Below, one piece after another: positions 6,201 to 7,619 of a stretch of 7,619 nt of DNA. The DNA lies in the NCBI GenBank assembly GCA_019136175.1, contig JAGVUS010000250.1, forward strand, positions 1 through 7,619, given 5' to 3'. The position numbers and the translations under genes were made by a program. Source of the stretch: Chloroflexota bacterium (lineage in GTDB: Bacteria; Chloroflexota; Anaerolineae; Anaerolineales; Anaerolineaceae). Below the pieces are notes generated by a model. The model worked only from the letters and a program-made list of their open reading frames with translations. It did not search any database and had not been told where the DNA came from. Each line of letters starts with the position of its first letter. Positions within the stretch are counted from its first letter, which is position 1.

Positions 6201-7165
6201 ATACCCATGATGACCCCGTGCAGGATGTTACGAAAATCATCCACAGACTCCGTGGTCATGAGCCGTCTGATCAGGATTGGCTCGATCGAAAAATAACGCA
6301 AATAATTCTTTGCAAATTTTCGCAACAGGATTAACCCGCGCGGGATACCGTAGAACTCAAGGTTTAACTCCAATTGTTGCAAGATCAGCGACTCAACCTC
6401 CCAGGGAAGTACCTGATCCCGTTCTCTTTGACAGAAAATCCAGGGGTTGAAGATGGCAGCCCTCCCGATCATAACACCCTGGCAGCCGGTATGGATTTTC
6501 ATGTTGCGAATATCTGCAACTTTCTGAACATCCCCATTCCCAATGACCGGAATGGTCACTGCCTGCCTGACCTCGGCAATTGCATCCCAATTTGCCTTGC
6601 CCTGGTATGCCTGCTGACGCGTTCTGCCATGAACAATCAGTGCTGACGCTCCACTATCTTCCAGTAATTGAGCCAACTCAATATGTGTGTTCGGTTCCCC
6701 ATGTCCCCAGCCAATTCGCATCTTCGCTGTCACTGGAAGGGAAAATGCCTGCCGGAACAAGTGGAAAATCTTGCGAATCTTCTCAGGCTCGCGTAATAAT
6801 CCAGCACCTGCTCCCCGTCCTGCAACCGTCCTGGCTGGACATCCAAGATTAATATCAAAGCCGTCTGGTTGTAACGGGAGTAATCGTTGAGCTGCTTCCA
6901 GCAATCGTTCCGGCTGGTTATCCAGCAACTGAAAAAAAACCGGTCTTTCCCATTCCTGATAAGCCGCCCGCAAAGGAATGGAATGATGTTGACTGATTAC
7001 ATCTACTGCATTGAGAAACTCGGTATAACTCGCCGCTGATCCCAGCTTACGCGCAAGACTGCGGAAGGGCATATCAGTATATCCATCCATGGGAGCCAGG
7101 AGAACGTCTCCATAAATTGGAATAGAGCCTATTTTAAACGCAGGAATGGTTTGACCATTTATCAT
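6197..7165 (-). CDS. tRNA-dihydrouridine synthase, DusB-like
   Basis: A 322-aa FMN- and NAD(P)H-dependent enzyme that reduces uridine to dihydrouridine in tRNA; E. coli DusB is 321 aa. Visible elements: the N-terminal FMN barrel signature LLAPMDGYTDMPFR (22-35), the NLGCP motif with catalytic Cys109, the following glycine-rich GRGAGAGLL (116-124), Lys148 in KMRIGW, His179 in VHGRT, IPVIGNGDV, and the phosphate-binding GVMIGRAAIFNPW near the end of the barrel, then a helical C-terminal domain. The ATG at 7165 is three bases after the stop of the upstream MFS gene, with no strong ribosome binding site, so translation is probably coupled. Its TAG stop interleaves with the TAA of the convergent HAD gene, a 4-bp overlap. 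Intact as far as seen. DusB over DusA or DusC is judged from overall resemblance only. Confidence 0.92.
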   Translation of the reverse strand: MINGQTIPAFKIGSIPIYGDVLLAPMDGYTDMPFRSLARKLGSAASYTEFLNAVDVISQHHSIPLRAAYQEWERPVFFQLLDNQPERLLEAAQRLLPLQPDGFDINLGCPARTVAGRGAGAGLLREPEKIRKIFHLFRQAFSLPVTAKMRIGWGHGEPNTHIELAQLLEDSGASALIVHGRTRQQAYQGKANWDAIAEVRQAVTIPVIGNGDVQKVADIRNMKIHTGCQGVMIGRAAIFNPWIFCQRERDQVLPWEVESLILQQLELNLEFYGIPRGLILLRKFAKNYLRYFSIEPILIRRLMTTESVDDFRNILHGVIMGI

Positions 7166-7168
7166 GGA

Positions 7169-7619
7169 TCAAGCCAATCCCCGCACCCGCGCATGGGGAT
7201 CGCGGACAAAAGCCAGGATAATCCCGGCAGTTGCCAGACTGAGAATGGCGCTGACCAAAAAAGTTAATTGGTAACCGCCAAAATCTGCCAGCCACCCACC
7301 AACAATTGGCGCCAAAATAGTGGCTGGTGCAATCATTGTGTTCGAAAGCCCCACATATGCCGGTCGATCTTCTTCCTCACCATAATCGAGAGTCATCGCC
7401 ATTCCAATTGTCCAATAGCTGACGTTGGCAATCCCCTGCAGGACCACAACCGGAAAAAACCAACTCCCGCTAGGAGCCTGCCAGGCAAGCATTGATCCCA
7501 ACCCAGCAGCAACTGCGCCCATGACAAGAATGCCATTCCGTTTCCAACGATCTGCAAGCCAGCCAAGCAGTGGATTGGCAATCACTGCCGTAATCAACAA
7601 AACACTCGTCAGGATCCCG
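7169..7619 (-). CDS. MFS transporter, C-terminal half (partial, cut by window edge)
   Basis: The frame is open from the right edge of the window to a TGA at 7169-7171 and encodes 149 complete codons. Hydrophobic segments lie at about residues 1-20, 29-47, 53-77, 92-111 and 116-138. Between the first two is GWLADRWKR, a match to the MFS loop motif GxxxDRxxR that occurs in loop 2-3 and again in loop 8-9. Four segments follow it, so this is TM8-TM12 of a 12-helix permease. The protein ends in a short charged tail (RDPHARVRG). Substrate is unknown; nothing in this half is diagnostic. It is cotranscribed with the Dus gene downstream. Confidence 0.82.
   Translation of the reverse strand, partial: GILTSVLLITAVIANPLLGWLADRWKRNGILVMGAVAAGLGSMLAWQAPSGSWFFPVVVLQGIANVSYWTIGMAMTLDYGEEEDRPAYVGLSNTMIAPATILAPIVGGWLADFGGYQLTFLVSAILSLATAGIILAFVRDPHARVRGLA

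Overview
This 7.6 kb window is ordinary bacterial chromosome: dense genes, short gaps, no mobile element, CRISPR array or RNA gene that I can see. The style (roughly balanced GC, a GGNGS-type phosphofructokinase, DusB-like and MFS proteins) reminds me most of Chloroflexota, perhaps Anaerolineae. That is recall-based, with low-to-moderate confidence.

Left part (1-2102): the C-terminal 21 codons of an unidentified protein are followed, 11 bases after its stop, by prfB (release factor 2, + strand). prfB carries the classical autoregulatory +1 programmed frameshift (CTT TGA C at 141-147), so the gene is join(78..143,145..1167). Seven bases after prfB, on the opposite strand, lies pfkA (6-phosphofructokinase). 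It is broken: about 41 bases are missing at position 1652, which removes residues 151-164, including the fructose-6-phosphate ligand Arg162, and shifts the frame. Everything else, including its promoter and ribosome binding site, looks intact, so the lesion is recent or an assembly artefact.

Middle part (2103-2279): a divergent intergenic region with a good extended -10 promoter for pfkA on the minus strand and a weaker candidate, also extended -10, for the plus-strand operon, plus small operator-like repeats.

Right-centre (2280-6200, + strand): a tight three-gene operon. The first gene is a 695-aa iron-sulfur flavoprotein joining, in one chain, a [2Fe-2S] ferredoxin domain, an FAD/NAD(P) oxidoreductase, a 4Fe-4S ferredoxin segment and a BFD-like [2Fe-2S] domain. 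One base later comes a 387-aa FAD-dependent DAO-family dehydrogenase. Together they look like a consolidated, dye-linked-type amino acid/amine dehydrogenase of the L-proline, hydroxyproline or sarcosine class: the DAO subunit oxidises the substrate and the large chain carries electrons away. A HAD phosphatase, probably starting at TTG, follows two bases later.

Right end (6197-7619, - strand): a DusB-like tRNA-dihydrouridine synthase whose stop overlaps that of the HAD gene by 4 bp, and upstream of it, 3 bp away, the C-terminal half of an MFS transporter cut by the window edge.

The most interesting points are the pfkA deletion and its Asn103 substitution, the multi-domain dehydrogenase with its partner, and the prfB recoding site. 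I see no clear evidence of a wholly new system.
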